Source of the DNA: Candidatus Electrothrix marina
Lineage (GTDB): Bacteria > Desulfobacterota > Desulfobulbia > Desulfobulbales > Desulfobulbaceae
DNA: 7,505 nt
Assembly (NCBI GenBank): GCA_004028495.1
Contig: MTKS01000069.1
Coordinates: 1-7,505, forward strand
Direction: 5' to 3'
The stretch's first letter is position 1; the number at the start of each line of letters is the position of its first letter. The notes under the pieces were generated by a model. The model was not told the DNA's origin. It did not search any database and saw only the letters and a program-made list of their open reading frames with translations. Shown piece by piece: positions 5,880 through 7,505 of this stretch. Both the position numbers and the translations under genes were made by a program.

Positions 5880-6596
5880 TTATGGCGTCAGTGGGATTTC
5901 GCTCAATTCACTGTCCGTCAACATGCGATTGTAAAGGATCAGTTCATCGACGAACCCGTGAAAGACATTTGAATTGGAGTAATTTGTGAACGACCAATTT
6001 TTATCTCTTTCTTCAGCCGTTGATCCGATGACTCGCAATTTGAAATCCTTGGGTAAGTCGAATTCCGCAGATTTAATTCGGTTGATGTACACAAGGATTT
6101 TGTGTGCAGAGAAATCCACGCCGCACGCCACAGTTGTCCATTTTCCTGCTGCCAGCGACGCGTTTGTAACCTCGTAAGATAGATTATGGTTATTGAATGT
6201 GATGATTAAGTCTCCCGATTCACCCCTTTTCATTTCAAACCAGCGATGAGAGGTGCCACCGACAAAGATATTTGTTTTTCGCTCAGTAAATTCCTCCGCT
6301 TTGAACGTAAGGGCGACCGTAAAGGCTGCGTAGTTGAAATTTGGCGTTTTGCAGACTGCGCGGTATCCGATCTCGGAGCTGTCGAATTCATATTGTCCAT
6401 TGAGGTACAAGGTGTCCGTGTTGAAAGCTACATTTTTGAGCTCGAATTCAGCACGTTCTTTGCCTGTATTCTTGGCGTTCCCATTGAAAGTAAAATGGGC
6501 CATTGGTGGCATTCGCTTATCGTTGGCATAAACAAGTGCGTCCGGGAAGATGGAGAGAGCGAAGAGGAGAAGAGGTATGAGCGTGTTGGTCATCAT
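5880..6596 (-). CDS. Secreted LamG-like (concanavalin-fold) domain protein
   Basis: This 238-residue protein has a signal peptide (MMTNTLIPLLLFALSIF..., cleavage likely after VYA at residue 24) and is therefore exported. One LamG/Laminin_G_3-type jelly-roll fills the rest. It opens with AHFTFNGNAKNTG (33-45), the usual opening strand. A central 'FTVALTFKAEEF' strand is at about 92-103. 'AGKWTTVACGVDFSAHKILVYIN' (150-172) corresponds to the W-H-V-A...L-Y-I-N-G pattern. 'GFVDELILYNRMLTDSEL' (214-231) is the closing G-x-[IV]-D-E-[LV]-x-[IL]-Y-N-R-x-L motif. Such domains bind carbohydrate or protein ligands; the ligand here is unknown and no catalytic domain is attached. Tandem ATGs (6594-6596 and 6591-6593) have AGGA six bases upstream of the first. 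It is transcribed away from the phosphate-transport gene and convergent to the candidate omega-RNA, 16 bases from that RNA's end. Base composition is more AT-rich than recQ. Confidence 0.85.
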   Translation of the reverse strand: MMTNTLIPLLLFALSIFPDALVYANDKRMPPMAHFTFNGNAKNTGKERAEFELKNVAFNTDTLYLNGQYEFDSSEIGYRAVCKTPNFNYAAFTVALTFKAEEFTERKTNIFVGGTSHRWFEMKRGESGDLIITFNNHNLSYEVTNASLAAGKWTTVACGVDFSAHKILVYINRIKSAEFDLPKDFKLRVIGSTAEERDKNWSFTNYSNSNVFHGFVDELILYNRMLTDSELSEIPLTP

Positions 6597-6622
6597 CGGC
6601 AGTCCTGTCAGAGTTTACAGTT

Positions 6623-6645
6623 GTGATTCTCTTTAAGAGGATCAC
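6623..6645. promoter_or_regulatory. Inverted repeat over the LamG-gene promoter candidate
   Basis: GTGATTCTC (6623-6631) pairs with GAGGATCAC (6637-6645) around TTTAA, nine pairs including one G-T. It covers the -10 of the candidate minus-strand promoter, so it could be an operator or a 5'-leader hairpin of the LamG mRNA. Confidence 0.4.
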
Positions 6646-6658
6646 CTGGAAATGTCAA
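6630..6658 (-). promoter_or_regulatory. Candidate promoter for the LamG-domain gene
   Basis: A perfect -35 TTGACA (rc of 6653-6658) is followed by a 17-base spacer and a poor -10, TAAAGA (rc of 6630-6635). It lies directly behind the upstream terminator, about 35 bases before the LamG start. The -10 is weak, so an activator or another sigma factor is possible. Confidence 0.4.
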
Positions 6659-6659
6659 T

Positions 6660-6703
6660 AAAAAAAGAGAATGATAGAAGTGTATGGTCTACACTTCTAT
6701 TCT
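6660..6703 (-). terminator. Rho-independent terminator of the Na/Pi cotransporter gene
   Basis: ATAGAAGTGTA (6674-6684) and TACACTTCTAT (6690-6700) form a perfect 11-bp stem with a 5-base loop. AGAAT/ATTCT can extend the helix past a short bulge, which brings it next to seven T on the minus strand (6660-6666). It lies about 115 bases past the cotransporter stop codon and is oriented for minus-strand transcription. Confidence 0.75.
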
Positions 6704-6704
6704 G

Positions 6705-6819
6705 CAACAGGGCGGGCACGGCGTGATAAGTCCTCTGGATGATCTTGAGCTGAATCAATAGAATTGATGAATTAATCGGGAGCTGTCCCCCTGTTCTCTC
6801 CTCAAGCAGGCCTACGTGG
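6705..6819. other. 3' trailer of the cotransporter gene, no gene seen
   Basis: This short AT-rich stretch lies between the cotransporter stop and its terminator. It holds a small perfect inverted repeat ATCAAT-AGA-ATTGAT (6754-6768) and the word GGGAGCTGTCCCC (6778-6790). I have seen that word repeated in intergenic regions of other genomes, possibly linked to REP-type transposases; that link is not demonstrable here. Confidence 0.3.
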
Positions 6820-7505
6820 CTACATTTTTAAAACATAGTGAGCGACATTGTTGGCATGGTCACTAATTCTTTTTAATTCCAGCAAGGCACTTGGATAAAG
6901 TGCATCAATTCGTGGCTTCAATGTGTCGCCTTCAGTCCTGACAAGGTATTTGTCACGTAATTGCAGTTCAAGATCAACAGCCTTCAGTTCAAGAAGATTG
7001 ACATCTCTTGCGATCGATTTCATATTCCTTTTGAGCGATTTTACTGCGGAACTGTATGTCAATAATGTATTGTCAAAGACTTTTTCAATCGTATTCATCG
7101 CGTGCCCGGAAAAAACAATTTCCTTCTGACGAGAATATTCTGCTAGGTTTTCAGCAAGGTCCGCAATCCTTTCAATATCCGTAATAGCATGAGCAAAAGC
7201 CAGTTTTCTTTTGCTGTCTTTTTCGGACAGCATCAGTGTGCTGATTTTACCGAGGTAGACGCTTAGTCCTTCATATATGGCATCAATCGTTTTTTCACTC
7301 TCCTTCACTATGGCATATGCCTTATTATCACGGTTCACAAAGGCCTTTCGAGCGTTTAGGAGCATTTCTTCAGCGATTGAGGCCATGCGATTAACTTCTT
7401 GTTCAACTTCATAAAGAGCCATTGATGGGACGGCAAGAAATTTTTCATCCAGAACACCAGAGGAGCGAATTTCAGATCGCCCATGATCCGGGATTACTTT
7501 CTCCA
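6820..7505 (-). CDS. Na/Pi-cotransporter family protein, C-terminal PhoU-like part (5'-truncated by the window edge)
   Basis: The frame is open from the right edge (first full codon ends at 7503) to TAG at 6820-6822, 227 codons. An internal ATG at 7420-7422 is not the start. Codons before it encode EKVIPD...LDEKFLAVPSMAL, matching the linker 'LDPRLLxTPSLAL' that joins the membrane part of Na/Pi-cotransporter II-related proteins (about 550 residues) to their cytoplasmic PhoU-like tail. The tail is all-helical. It shows the two PhoU helix motifs DIERIADLAENLAE (82-95 counted from that ATG) and ELKRISDHANNVAH (182-195), whose acidic and Asn residues bind metal in PhoU proteins. The whole protein would import phosphate with sodium at the inner membrane, with the tail likely regulating it. 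In the second motif Lys stands where the first has Glu. It is followed by its own terminator and is separate from the LamG gene. Confidence 0.88.
   Translation of the reverse strand, partial: EKVIPDHGRSEIRSSGVLDEKFLAVPSMALYEVEQEVNRMASIAEEMLLNARKAFVNRDNKAYAIVKESEKTIDAIYEGLSVYLGKISTLMLSEKDSKRKLAFAHAITDIERIADLAENLAEYSRQKEIVFSGHAMNTIEKVFDNTLLTYSSAVKSLKRNMKSIARDVNLLELKAVDLELQLRDKYLVRTEGDTLKPRIDALYPSALLELKRISDHANNVAHYVLKM

Noticed and set aside
5781..5972. Plus-strand frame of 63 residues as the beginning of an IscB protein
   Set aside because: It lies mostly inside the candidate RNA, lacks the IscB N-terminal pattern and ends early.
5986..6626. Plus-strand frames antisense to the LamG gene
   Set aside because: No recognisable domain; the minus-strand frame has a signal peptide and clear LamG motifs.

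Overview
This window comes from a Gram-negative bacterium. The evidence is an outer-membrane beta-barrel with a signal peptide and a terminal Phe, and a periplasmic LolA-like protein. The gene families are common in sulfur-cycling Desulfobacterota (Desulfobulbaceae-like), but that placement is inference from family flavour. Every gene call rests on motifs read by eye.

Left part (1-2294): the 3' end of a LolA-fold 'outer membrane lipoprotein-sorting' protein, a strong terminator, then a complete outer-membrane beta-barrel of the type usually encoded beside MMPL/RND transporters. The pair probably belongs to an envelope lipid or hydrophobe export locus whose transporter would lie off the left edge. 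A 307-base gap follows with weak hairpins, a T-rich tract and a possible -10 box.

Middle (2295-5316): a DUF6398 protein, directly followed in another frame by the C-terminal stub of a plasmid pRiA4b ORF-3 family protein, a decayed accessory gene. Next is a 655-residue RecQ-family helicase whose tetracysteine zinc site sits unusually far downstream of the helicase core. Convergent to it is a small GlsB/YeaQ/YmgE three-helix membrane protein with a GTG start, a strong Shine-Dalgarno and a long leader. That leader has a palindrome over its candidate promoter and two mutually exclusive pairings involving the ribosome binding site.

Right part (5317-7505): the most interesting object is a compact structured-RNA segment at about 5691-5863 (+). 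It has a 7-bp closing helix, three internal perfect stems and a pseudoknot-capable 5' end. Its sequence and layout resemble the HEARO RNA, i.e. the omega-RNA guide of IscB (IS200/IS605-type) elements, but no iscB gene follows it. Its 3' end lies 16 bases from the stop codon of an opposing secreted LamG-domain protein. Just upstream (5580-5674) is another hairpin-rich block I cannot identify. The window closes with the C-terminal PhoU-like half of a Na/Pi-cotransporter family protein on the minus strand. Its terminator T-tract lies one base from a consensus-like -35 box for the LamG gene.

No tRNA, rRNA, CRISPR array or complete transposase was seen.
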